This document shows positions 1 through 5,915 of a DNA stretch of 5,915 nucleotides, piece after piece. Made by a program: the position numbers and the translations under genes. Source of the DNA: Eubacteriales bacterium (lineage in GTDB: Bacteria; Bacillota; Clostridia; Peptostreptococcales; Anaerovoracaceae). Numbering within the stretch: the first letter of the stretch is position 1; each line of letters begins with the position of its first letter. Below the pieces are notes generated by a model. The model did no database searches. It was not told where the DNA came from and was given only the letters and a program-made list of their open reading frames with translations. The stretch is from contig JAQXNW010000039.1 of the NCBI GenBank assembly GCA_029098205.1, positions 1 through 5,915 of the forward strand, given 5' to 3'.

Positions 1-398
1 TCGAAAGTTCCGGAATCGAACGGCGCAAGAAGCTGATGCATTCTTCCGCGGAATTTCTGAACCAGAAATACCCCGGTGCCTCCGTCACGGTCGCATTTCA
101 CAATGAATACCGGAATATGAAGGAAGTTCTGGATCGTTTCCCGGAAGTCACGGAAATCCCGCTTGCTGTACTCCGCAGTATGGGAGTGACGCCGGACACA
201 ACCCCCATCCGCGGGGGAACCGACGGCGCTTTTCTCTCTTTCCGGGGACTTCCGTGCCCGAATTTAGGCCCCGGCGGAAGCAATTTCCACAGCCGGATGG
301 AGTTCGCCATTACTGAAGACATGGACCGCGCGGTTGAAATGCTGACACGAATCGCTGAATCTGTCGGAAAGCTGGATCCGGATCTTTTCAGAAACTGA
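1..398 (+). CDS. pepT: Peptidase T (tripeptide aminopeptidase), C-terminal part
   Basis: This is the 3' end of a gene whose start lies left of the window. The frame is open from base 3, giving about 131 residues before the TGA at 396-398. Peptidase T is a cytoplasmic M20-family zinc aminopeptidase that removes the N-terminal residue of tripeptides. Seen in the sequence: the stretch PIRGGTDGA followed by LSFRGLPCPNL and then GGSNFHSRMEF. These match in order the conserved C-terminal PepT block, which in the E. coli enzyme reads PIRGGTDGA, LSFMGLPCPNL and YNYHGKHEF. The His in NFHSRMEF (codon at 288-290) corresponds to a metal ligand of the catalytic domain. An Arg/Lys-rich stretch at the left edge also matches the E. 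coli protein. The C-terminus ends where the family normally ends, so only the 5' part is missing. An internal ATG at 36 opens the frame but is not the true start. Another M20 peptidase is possible but less likely. Confidence 0.93.
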   Translation, partial: ESSGIERRKKLMHSSAEFLNQKYPGASVTVAFHNEYRNMKEVLDRFPEVTEIPLAVLRSMGVTPDTTPIRGGTDGAFLSFRGLPCPNLGPGGSNFHSRMEFAITEDMDRAVEMLTRIAESVGKLDPDLFRN

Positions 399-403
399 AG
401 TTT

Positions 404-437
404 GCAAGGCACGCGGGGATTTTCTTCCGCCGCCTGC
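404..437 (+). terminator. Possible weak terminator hairpin after pepT
   Basis: An imperfect hairpin starts six bases after the pepT stop. GCA, GGC and GCGG on the left arm pair with CCGC, GCC and TGC on the right arm, with small bulges between the blocks and a loop of about nine bases. The downstream tract (ACTGTTACTTTTG) is only moderately T-rich, so this is at best a weak intrinsic terminator. It could instead be an mRNA 3'-end stabilising structure. Confidence 0.3.
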
Positions 438-482
438 ACTGTTACTTTTGCGAAGATGCCATCTGCTGAAAAATCTTGTACT

Positions 483-516
483 AAATTTCACACAATACAC
501 ACAAATCTTCACAAAT
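483..516 (+). promoter_or_regulatory. Direct-repeat pair, candidate activator site upstream of cstA
   Basis: The hexamer TTCACA occurs at 487-492 and again at 508-513, exactly 21 bp apart (two helical turns). Flanking bases are also shared: AAAT precedes each copy and an AAT follows each, with one-base shifts. LytTR-type response regulators are known to bind two direct repeats with about this periodicity. Such regulators control CstA-family pyruvate transporters in enterobacteria (BtsR on btsT/yjiY), and LytST controls pyruvate uptake in Bacillus. The inference is an activator-binding site for the downstream transporter gene. The repeat words do not obviously match a published LytTR consensus, and no regulator gene is in view. 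The surrounding 399-645 interval holds no credible gene. Confidence 0.35.
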
Positions 517-557
517 CGACTATATTCAATTGAAATACGCCGTCTCAAGTGCTACCA

Positions 558-563
558 TATAAA
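558..563 (+). promoter_or_regulatory. Possible -10 box for cstA
   Basis: TATAAA at 558-563 is the best -10-like hexamer before the transporter gene and would give a 5' leader of about 75 bases. No good -35 lies 16-18 bp upstream; TTGAAA at 530-535 is 22 bp away, which is too far. A poor -35 fits an activator-dependent promoter, in line with the direct repeats upstream. TATATT at 521-526 is an alternative -10. Confidence 0.3.
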
Positions 564-645
564 CGAAAGAAGTATTTTCGCCGGATTCCGGGACTGATAT
601 GCCATTTGTTATTAATTTTTTTCCCGCCCGGCAAAAGGAGGTATT

Positions 646-2121
646 ATGATTTCTTTCTTTATCTGTTTAGCCATCCTGATTATCGGCTATTTAACGTACG
701 GTAAGCTCGTGGAAGGCGTATTCGGACCGGACGACCGTGAAACACCGGCTGTTGCGATCAACGACGGAGTTGACTACGTCGTCATGCCGCAGTGGAAGCT
801 GTTTCTGGTTCAGCTGCTGAATATCGCCGGACTTGGCCCGATTTTCGGTGCCATCACGGGCGCTCTCTGGGGACCGGTTGTGTTCCTGTGGATTACGTTC
901 GGTACGATCTTCTGCGGAGGTGTACATGACTACATGTCCGGAATGATGTCCGAGCGTGAAAACGGTGCTTCGATTTCCGAGGTTACCGGTAAGTATCTTG
1001 GTTCCTTCATGGCGAACATAATGCGTGTATTCTGCGTCGTTCTTCTGATCATGACAGGAACTGTATTCGCAGTCGGACCTGCGGGACTGTTTACGGCGCT
1101 GTTTACAGACGCCGGCGTTTCGAAGGGCAGCATTCTTGTAAACGCTACATTCTGGCTCGCGATCATCTTCGCTTATTACTTCATTGCGACATTCCTTTCC
1201 ATCGATAAGATCATCGGCAAGATTTACCCGGTATTCGGCATCTGCCTGATCGTCATGGCGCTCGGCGTTGCGCTCGGAACCATCGCAAAACAGGGCGGAA
1301 ACATGCCGGAGCTGTTCACACACTTTGAAAACATGCACCCGGCTGGAAAGGCCATTTGGTCCTACATGTTCATCACAGTAGCCTGCGGCGCCTGCTCCGG
1401 ATTCCATTCGACGCAGTCCCCGCTGATGGCCCGCTGCATGAAATCCGAACGTCAGGGACACTTTGTATTCTACGGCGCCATGGTTGCAGAAGGTATCATC
1501 GCTCTGATCTGGGCGGCGGCTGCATGCACCTGGTATAAGGGAGCAGATCTTCTGGCTGCCGGCGGCGGAAACTCCACAACCGTTTACTACATGAGCAAAC
1601 AGACTATGGGTTCCGTTGGTTTCATCCTGGCGATGCTTGGTGTTATCGCCTGCCCGATCACATCCGGCGACACTGCGTTCCGTTCAGCCCGTCTTACAAT
1701 CTGCGACTGGTTCCATATTGACCAGCAGACCTACGGCAAGCGTCTTGCGGTCTGCATCCCGGTACTCGGCGTTGGATGCCTCCTCGGATTCGGTCAGACA
1801 TTCGGACTTCTTGATTACAACGTAATCTGGAACTACTTCGCATGGTCCAACCAGACACTGGCTATGCTCGTACTGTGGGCTGGCTCCGTATATCTGGCAA
1901 AGAACGGAAAGAATTACATGATTACAGCGATTCCTGCGACATTCATGAGCGCGGTAACATTCACCTACTTCATGATGGCTCCGGAAACTCTCGGTCATAT
2001 CAAGTTCCTCGCGGACAACCACGCGGTTGGATATCCGGCAGGAATTATCTTCGCGATCGTATGTGTTCTCCTGTTCATCCGTTCGAAGAACAAGATGAGC
2101 AAGCAGACCCGGATTGCGTAA
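646..2121 (+). CDS. cstA: CstA-family carbon starvation protein / pyruvate or peptide transporter
   Basis: A complete gene of 491 codons. The ATG at 646 is preceded by a strong AAAGGAGGT ribosome binding site (634-642). The protein is an integral membrane transporter with about 12-13 hydrophobic segments, for example near residues 2-20, 54-95 (two), 122-150, 166-184, 192-212, 237-257, 274-292, 366-385, 393-418, 424-445 and 462-478. CstA-family signatures are visible: TPAVAINDGVDYV (33-45), AGLGPIFGAI (61-70), GGVHDYM (91-97), RENGASISE (104-112), SGFHSTQSPLMAR (251-263), PITSGDTAFRSARL (337-350) and FAWSNQTLAM (398-407). E. coli CstA and BtsT are about 700 residues and carry pyruvate (CstA was first linked to peptide use). 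The roughly 490-residue length here is typical of the short form common in Firmicutes, so it is not a truncation. Substrate cannot be told from sequence; pyruvate is the best guess, and the pepT neighbour is weakly compatible with peptides. The gene is monocistronic if the terminator at 2196 works. Confidence 0.92.
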   Translation: MISFFICLAILIIGYLTYGKLVEGVFGPDDRETPAVAINDGVDYVVMPQWKLFLVQLLNIAGLGPIFGAITGALWGPVVFLWITFGTIFCGGVHDYMSGMMSERENGASISEVTGKYLGSFMANIMRVFCVVLLIMTGTVFAVGPAGLFTALFTDAGVSKGSILVNATFWLAIIFAYYFIATFLSIDKIIGKIYPVFGICLIVMALGVALGTIAKQGGNMPELFTHFENMHPAGKAIWSYMFITVACGACSGFHSTQSPLMARCMKSERQGHFVFYGAMVAEGIIALIWAAAACTWYKGADLLAAGGGNSTTVYYMSKQTMGSVGFILAMLGVIACPITSGDTAFRSARLTICDWFHIDQQTYGKRLAVCIPVLGVGCLLGFGQTFGLLDYNVIWNYFAWSNQTLAMLVLWAGSVYLAKNGKNYMITAIPATFMSAVTFTYFMMAPETLGHIKFLADNHAVGYPAGIIFAIVCVLLFIRSKNKMSKQTRIA

Positions 2122-2195
2122 GAGAAAGTTCCAGGACCCGAAAGAGCCTGCGGACGTTTTCGTTCTGCAAATTGAACGGTTAATCACAAAATCTT

Positions 2196-2241
2196 GAAAG
2201 GAAGGGGCCGAAGATCTTTCTTCACCCCTTCCTTTTCTTTT
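2196..2241 (+). terminator. Strong intrinsic terminator after cstA
   Basis: An 11-bp perfect stem: AAAGGAAGGGG (2197-2207) pairs with CCCCTTCCTTT (2225-2235), with a 17-base loop and a G-U pair at the base. A T-rich tract (TTTTCTTTT) overlaps the end of the right arm and follows it. This is a good Rho-independent terminator for cstA and separates it from the cassette that starts at 2330. A smaller hairpin at 2150-2168 (GCGGACG, TTTT loop, CGT-T-CTGC) lies nearer the stop codon but lacks a T tract, so it is not called as a terminator. Confidence 0.85.
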
Positions 2242-2253
2242 CGTGGTATCATA

Positions 2254-2268
2254 ATGCAGATACTGCAT
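2254..2268. repeat. Short inverted repeat in the leader of the cassette
   Basis: ATGCAG (2254-2259) and CTGCAT (2263-2268) are perfect inverted arms around ATA. The element lies about 60 bp before the first cassette gene, just after the cstA terminator, within A/T-rich sequence with several weak -10-like words (TATCAT 2247, TATTAT 2287). It could be a dimeric repressor operator or a small RNA hairpin. At 6 bp per arm it may also be chance. No convincing -35/-10 pair was found for this promoter region. Confidence 0.25.
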
Positions 2269-2329
2269 ATTTTTCAGATATCCATTTATTATTGCTAACC
2301 GTTGAAAATAACCGGAGGTTATCATCCAT

Positions 2330-3337
2330 ATGTTATTTAGTCCAAAACGCGCTGGGAGCACGGTTCTTTCCCATGAAGAGCTGTCCGAAGACCGACGCGG
2401 CATGAAAAAAATCGGCCCGGTCGGAATCGGAGAAAAAGCATTTTATCCGAATTCTTTCTATCTCAGCCGCCGTTATTATGCTGCCTGGGAGGATATCCGC
2501 CGCGTTTATAAGCGGATCTCCATGTCCAAGGGCGGTTTCACAGGCAAAGGTCTGTTCAGCACAATCCCATACCTGGTGGTCGAACTAAGGGACGGCACGG
2601 AGCTTCAGTGCAATTTCAAAGTTGAGGATCAGGTCGATGCCGTGCTGGACATGATCCAAAGCTCGCATCCGGGGATTCCGATTCACAGCCGGGAAGCTGA
2701 GAAGAAACTCAGGAAAGCACGCCGGGAAGAAGAAGCCAGGTACGTAAAGGATCTTTCGCCGAAAGCGGAAGGTACTTTGACCAACCTTAGGCGCGCGAAA
2801 AAATTTCTGGAGGAAGACGATCGTTTCTCCCGCCTTCTGGTCTACACCGCAAAGGAAAAACGCTCTGTCGACGGCATGAAGCCCAGTGTCAAAGCGATTG
2901 CGATCTTTCTCGGCATCGTTTCGCTCGGCTTTATCATTGCGGGCCTTGTAATTTTCTTAAACGGAAATCATCTGGGGCTCTATCTGGACCTGATCGGCGC
3001 AGCGTTCATGATGACCGTTCTCGCATCGAGAGCGCTCCCAACTCCGAACCGGAACCGAAAATCCGTATCCCGCGACTGGGAGGAAGCCATCCAGACGATG
3101 GAGCGGCACCTTCAGGATCAGAGCCGTTTCCCGGTTCCCCCTCAGTACGCGCATCCCATCGTCCTTCAGCGGATGATCCGGGCTGTGAAAGAAGGCCGGG
3201 CAGAAACCGCCGAAGAAGCGCTCGCAGTCGTAAAGGATGATTTGAAAGCGCTGAACTCCAGCGTCACTGTCTCTCAAGAGGAACATGACGAAGTGGTGAC
3301 GGTCAAGCCGCTGTTCCTGGTTTCCAATTATCAGTAA
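2330..3337 (+). CDS. Uncharacterised membrane protein with PH-like N-terminal region (MoxR-VWA cassette)
   Basis: A complete gene of 335 codons. The ATG at 2330 has CGGAGGT (2313-2319) ten bases upstream; the internal ATG at 2402 has no such site. Seen: residues 39-115 alternate hydrophobic and polar residues as in a beta-rich PH-like fold (YYAAWEDIRRVYKRI, then a Gly/Lys/Ser-rich turn, then PYLVVELRDG and a QCNFK strand) and end in a helix. Residues 121-180 are highly charged and probably helical. Two adjacent hydrophobic helices lie at about 187-210 and 214-234, separated by a short NGNH-type turn. The 100-residue C-terminal tail is soluble and mostly helical. There is no signal peptide, so both long termini probably face the cytoplasm (inference). 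I recognise the general pattern from Firmicutes proteins with no assigned function, some carrying the uninformative name ATPase P, although no ATPase motif is visible. The MoxR ATPase follows after 57 bases on the same strand, suggesting that this protein is the membrane anchor or target of the ATPase-VWA pair. Confidence 0.85.
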   Translation: MLFSPKRAGSTVLSHEELSEDRRGMKKIGPVGIGEKAFYPNSFYLSRRYYAAWEDIRRVYKRISMSKGGFTGKGLFSTIPYLVVELRDGTELQCNFKVEDQVDAVLDMIQSSHPGIPIHSREAEKKLRKARREEEARYVKDLSPKAEGTLTNLRRAKKFLEEDDRFSRLLVYTAKEKRSVDGMKPSVKAIAIFLGIVSLGFIIAGLVIFLNGNHLGLYLDLIGAAFMMTVLASRALPTPNRNRKSVSRDWEEAIQTMERHLQDQSRFPVPPQYAHPIVLQRMIRAVKEGRAETAEEALAVVKDDLKALNSSVTVSQEEHDEVVTVKPLFLVSNYQ

Positions 3338-3356
3338 GAAAGGAAATCCAGAATCC

Positions 3357-3398
3357 ATGGAAGCAAATGCAATCCTTCAAGGAGGGAATAGAATATGA
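3357..3398 (+). CDS. Possible 13-codon leader ORF overlapping the ATPase start
   Basis: ATG at 3357 opens a 13-codon frame (reading MEANAILQGGNRI) that stops at TGA 3396-3398, overlapping the ATPase start codon as ATGA. A purine-rich AAAGGAAA lies ten bases upstream (3339-3346). Ribosomes finishing this frame would stop on the ATPase start, which allows translational coupling. The ATPase has its own strong ribosome binding site, and such a short frame can easily arise by chance, so the call is tentative. Confidence 0.15.
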   Translation: MEANAILQGGNRI

Positions 3399-4336
3399 AC
3401 GACGAAATATTTCAATTTTTAGAGGGCGAAGGCGTAAAACACGAGCTTCTGGACAGTGTTCGTTCTTTCCGCAAAGAACACGATCCGGAGCTTGCAGCTG
3501 ATAATGATCCGGCGAAAGACCGCATTCCATCTCCGAAAACCAGGTTCTACGGCACAGAGATCTGGAATCAGGCCATCGCCGCAATTCTCTGCGGAGAAAA
3601 CCTGCTTCTGGCGGGTCCCAAGGCCACCGGTAAAAATATTCTCGCCGAGAATCTGGCAGAGCTGTTCGGGCGCCCCCTCTGGAACGTTTCTTTCCACATT
3701 AACGCGACCGCGCAGGATCTGATCGGCTCCGACACATACAATGGAGAACGCGTCATCTTCCGGGATGGTCCGATCACACAGGCCGCGAAAAAAGGCGGAT
3801 TTGCGGTTCTTGATGAGATCAACATGGCACGGAACGAATCTCTGGCCGTACTTCACGCGGCGCTGGACTACCGGAGAGTCATCGACGTGCCGGGATACGA
3901 ACCCATCGCCGTGTCTCCAGCCGCCCGTTTCATCGCTACAATGAATTACGGATACGCCGGCACCCGAGACCTGAACGAGGCGCTCTGCAGCCGTTTTGCG
4001 ATTCTAAGCATGCCGATGATCACCGAAGACAACCTCCGACGCCTCCTTCGGAGCACGTTCCCGAACATCCGCGAGGAAATTCTGGGGCAGTTCGTCAAAT
4101 TGTTCTTTGAGATCGCAGACAAAGCCGAAAATGCTGAAATCTCCGAACGCGCGCTCGACCTTCGCGGGCTTCTCGATGCCATCCGCCTCATGCAGATGGG
4201 AATTCTTTCCGGAGACGCGCTCACAATGTGCCTTACGAACAAAACCTTTGACAGCTACGAGCGGAAACTGGTGCAGGATGTCATTGACGCCCGGATTCCG
4301 GGAGACCTCACCAAAGAAACGATTTTCGAATCGTAG
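3395..4336 (+). CDS. MoxR-type AAA+ ATPase
   Basis: A complete gene of 313 codons. The ATG at 3395 follows AAGGAGGG (3379-3386) by eight bases. It encodes a single cytoplasmic AAA+ module of MoxR/CbbQ/NorQ/CobS type, expected to form a ring that uses ATP to remodel or activate a partner. Seen: Walker A GPKATGKN (74-81) after LLLA; a segment (98-124) resembling the MoxR-family insertion, with NATAQDLIGSDTY; Walker B GFAVLDEIN (135-143, D140/E141); sensor 1 FIATMNYGYAGT (179-190, N184); an arginine-finger-like LNEALCSRFA (193-202, R200); and a lid region with SERALDLRGLLDAIRL (250-265). Its length matches the family. The odd point is Asn81, where most P-loops have Ser or Thr to help hold Mg2+. 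It sits 28 bases before the VWA gene, the usual partner of MoxR ATPases. The exact subfamily is not certain, and CobS is unlikely because no cobalamin genes are visible. Confidence 0.92.
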   Translation: MNDEIFQFLEGEGVKHELLDSVRSFRKEHDPELAADNDPAKDRIPSPKTRFYGTEIWNQAIAAILCGENLLLAGPKATGKNILAENLAELFGRPLWNVSFHINATAQDLIGSDTYNGERVIFRDGPITQAAKKGGFAVLDEINMARNESLAVLHAALDYRRVIDVPGYEPIAVSPAARFIATMNYGYAGTRDLNEALCSRFAILSMPMITEDNLRRLLRSTFPNIREEILGQFVKLFFEIADKAENAEISERALDLRGLLDAIRLMQMGILSGDALTMCLTNKTFDSYERKLVQDVIDARIPGDLTKETIFES

Positions 4337-4348
4337 GCATGCGCGGAC

Positions 4349-4354
4349 AGGAGG
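4349..4354 (+). promoter_or_regulatory. Ribosome binding site that sets a TTG start
   Basis: AGGAGG lies ten bases before TTG 4365 in the 28-base gap after the ATPase stop. The first in-frame ATG (4410) has no such site upstream. The TTG start also yields the N-terminus MIKRHYTGKTRRSLNMIW, with a helix that an ATG start would remove. The site therefore supports TTG as the start of the VWA gene. Confidence 0.75.
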
Positions 4355-4364
4355 AAGATTCACT

Positions 4365-5915
4365 TTGATCAAACGGCATTATACGGGAAAAACAAGACGG
4401 TCCCTGAATATGATCTGGAACGCGGCCGGTTCTTACGATTTCGAGCCTCCCTTTCAGGCTTTTTTCCCAAACGGCGAACCGGATTTATATTACGATATGG
4501 TCATCGGATTCACCGCGAAGTGGTTCTCCATGGATAAGATCACCGCGTTCTTCGACCGGTTTCAGGCGAAACCGAAGCGGGACGAATACGATGCGCTGCT
4601 TTGGCTCGGCATCGAACACTGCGTCTACGAAAAAGAAAAACCGGAGCGCCCGATTCTGCCTTCCCTCAGGAAGCAGCGTGCGCAGAAATTCTACAGCAGT
4701 ATGGGAATGCTGTCGCGACAGCAGATGATGCTGATGAGTACGCCGGTCTATACACAGAAGGAATACCGTGCAGCGGAAGTCCTTGGAAAGAAGGCCCCAT
4801 CCGTCAGTCCCAGAGAAAAAGAAATGGCGGAGAGTCTCCGTTTCCCCGGTACACTGGATGAGGACGGGCTGCTCGACGCTATGCGGAACTTTCTGATCAA
4901 ATATTTCCGCTATGACTGCGTTCTTCATCCGGCTTATGAGAAAGAAACCACCGGAATCACAAAAGCCTTCTACGAAAAAGTCCTTCGGAGAGAGCAGAAA
5001 CGAACCGATTCTCTTTTCATCCGGAATATGAGTCCGGATCAGGAATCGAAAGCGCATCTTCTGGACCACAGCGGACAGAGGGCAAGAAGATCCCAGGACC
5101 CTGAAAAAGACGAGGCCTATATCCGAAGCATCTTCGGCGCGCCGCTCTATTCCCAGAAAGAAATGCGGATTCTGGAGAATGATCTCTGCAAAGGAAAAGA
5201 CGCAGACTGCCGTCTTTACCTCGCAGGCGCAGGCGGTGCATCCAGAGAATCTGCCGATGCTTCCGGCGCCTCGGGGAGTTCTTCTAGGGGCGAACGGCTT
5301 TTCCGGGAAATCAGGGCGCAGCAGAGCGAAAACCACGCATGGTTCCAGAAAAACATTTTCGCGATTCAGGAAAATATCCGGAAGCTGAGCAGCGAAACGG
5401 ACACGATTTTCTCTTCCTTCAAACGGCAGCTTCCGGAGCGTGCGAAATCAGGGAAGCTTATTTCCAGCCGGACGTACCGGCTCCCTGTCCTGCACGACCC
5501 TTCCGTCTTTGAAAAACCGGGCACAGACTCCGAATTCGAAATCCAGATCGATCTTCTGCTGGACGCCTCCATGTCCCGTATGAAGACGCAGGAAACGATC
5601 GCGGCGCAGGCTTATATTATCGCGAAAAGCTTTGCAAAAGCGCATATTCCGGTCCGGGTTCTTTCGTTCCGGTCTCTTCGCGGATATACGGTTCTGCAGG
5701 AGTTAAAAGCCTCGGATTCCAGGGACTGCGAAGGCCTTCTGAATTATTTCTCAGGAGGATGGAATCGGGACTCCCTGGCACTTCGGACTGTCGGGCATCT
5801 GATTCTGGACGAAGAGAAACAGGTTCCCCGGCAGCATATCCTGCTCGTTCTGACCGACGCGAGCCCGAATGATTCAACACCACTCAATCTCAGCGAAGAG
5901 GACGCCGGCACAAGG
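4365..5915 (+). CDS. VWA-domain protein (CobT/NorD-like), partner of the MoxR ATPase; 3' end missing
   Basis: The frame is open from TTG 4365 to the right edge: 517 codons with no stop, so the C-terminus is outside the window. An N-terminal alpha-helical region of about 270 residues has no motif that I recognise. It is followed by a C-x6-C pair (C275, C282), then a Gly/Ala/Ser-rich linker at 287-309, a charged helical stretch, and a von Willebrand A fold from about residue 394. The metal site is visible: DASMS (400-404) after IDLLL fits DxSxS, GGWNRDSLALR (464-474) fits the second motif with Ser470 near the usual Thr, and LTDASPNDST (496-505) supplies the third-motif Asp498. The last two resemble CobT (NIDGEAL; SDGAPVDDST) and NorD. 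In known MoxR-VWA pairs the VWA protein is the adaptor that binds the AAA+ ring and the substrate. Here the substrate is unknown. Opposite-strand open frames over this region are shadows. It is probably co-transcribed with the two genes upstream. Confidence 0.88.
   Translation, partial: MIKRHYTGKTRRSLNMIWNAAGSYDFEPPFQAFFPNGEPDLYYDMVIGFTAKWFSMDKITAFFDRFQAKPKRDEYDALLWLGIEHCVYEKEKPERPILPSLRKQRAQKFYSSMGMLSRQQMMLMSTPVYTQKEYRAAEVLGKKAPSVSPREKEMAESLRFPGTLDEDGLLDAMRNFLIKYFRYDCVLHPAYEKETTGITKAFYEKVLRREQKRTDSLFIRNMSPDQESKAHLLDHSGQRARRSQDPEKDEAYIRSIFGAPLYSQKEMRILENDLCKGKDADCRLYLAGAGGASRESADASGASGSSSRGERLFREIRAQQSENHAWFQKNIFAIQENIRKLSSETDTIFSSFKRQLPERAKSGKLISSRTYRLPVLHDPSVFEKPGTDSEFEIQIDLLLDASMSRMKTQETIAAQAYIIAKSFAKAHIPVRVLSFRSLRGYTVLQELKASDSRDCEGLLNYFSGGWNRDSLALRTVGHLILDEEKQVPRQHILLVLTDASPNDSTPLNLSEEDAGTR

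Noticed and set aside
451..464. Short inverted repeat AGAT-GCC-ATCT after pepT
   Set aside because: Only four bases per arm with a 3-base loop; expected by chance.
691..1461. 256-codon open frame on the - strand
   Set aside because: It is the antisense shadow of the CstA-family gene. Its translation is rich in His/Arg/Glu with no domain, while the + frame carries clear family motifs.
1684..2403. 239-codon open frame on the - strand across the cstA terminator
   Set aside because: It spans the end of cstA, its terminator and the start of the next gene, and its translation resembles no protein family. It is a shadow.
3419..3856. 145-codon - strand frame and other overlapping frames within the ATPase gene
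   Set aside because: They lie wholly within the well-supported MoxR ATPase coding region and lack motifs.
4485..5336. 283-codon open frame on the - strand
   Set aside because: It lies opposite the VWA gene, shows a low-complexity Phe/Arg-rich translation with no recognisable domain, and has no ribosome binding site of note. The + strand frame has clear VWA motifs.
3395..5915. CobS-CobT cobaltochelatase subunits
   Set aside because: The VWA motifs resemble CobT, but the ATPase has a non-CobS P-loop, the first cassette gene is a membrane protein, and no cobalamin gene is in view. Only general MoxR-VWA membership is supported.
1..5915. CRISPR array, tRNA, rRNA, riboswitch, insertion sequence or prophage signs
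   Set aside because: No regularly spaced repeats, cloverleaf-like sequence, T-box or known riboswitch core, transposase or terminal inverted repeats were seen on reading both strands.

Overview
The window looks like chromosomal DNA of a low-to-mid GC Gram-positive bacterium, most likely an anaerobic Clostridia/Lachnospiraceae-type Bacillota. The basis is strong AGGAGG-type ribosome binding sites before every complete gene, the gene families present, and a moderate GC content of roughly half. The genus cannot be fixed from the sequence. All convincing genes lie on the + strand.

Layout: (1) positions 1-398 hold the 3' end of a peptidase T (pepT) gene. (2) Positions 399-645 are a non-coding regulatory interval with a possible weak terminator, a pair of direct repeats 21 bp apart, and a possible -10 box. 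(3) Positions 646-2121 encode a complete 491-residue CstA-family membrane transporter. (4) Positions 2122-2329 contain a strong intrinsic terminator, then a short A/T-rich leader with a small inverted repeat. (5) From 2330 to the right edge runs a three-gene cassette: a 335-residue protein with a PH-like N-terminal region and two membrane helices (2330-3337), a MoxR-type AAA+ ATPase (3395-4336), and a VWA-domain protein that starts at a TTG codon (4365) and runs off the window.

Functional reading: pepT and the CstA-family carrier fit a peptide/pyruvate utilisation theme, but nothing shows that they are co-transcribed. The terminator after cstA separates them from the cassette. In the cassette, the MoxR ATPase and the VWA protein (DxSxS metal site; motifs like those of CobT and NorD) form the classic MoxR-VWA pairing, in which an AAA+ ring and a metal-binding adaptor remodel or metallate a target protein. 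No metal-cofactor enzyme or cobalamin gene is visible here, and the partner is instead an uncharacterised membrane protein. This cassette is the best candidate for an undescribed system. I recognise its general pattern from Firmicutes genomes but know of no assigned function. Its most unusual visible trait is an Asn in place of the usual Ser/Thr after the Walker A lysine.
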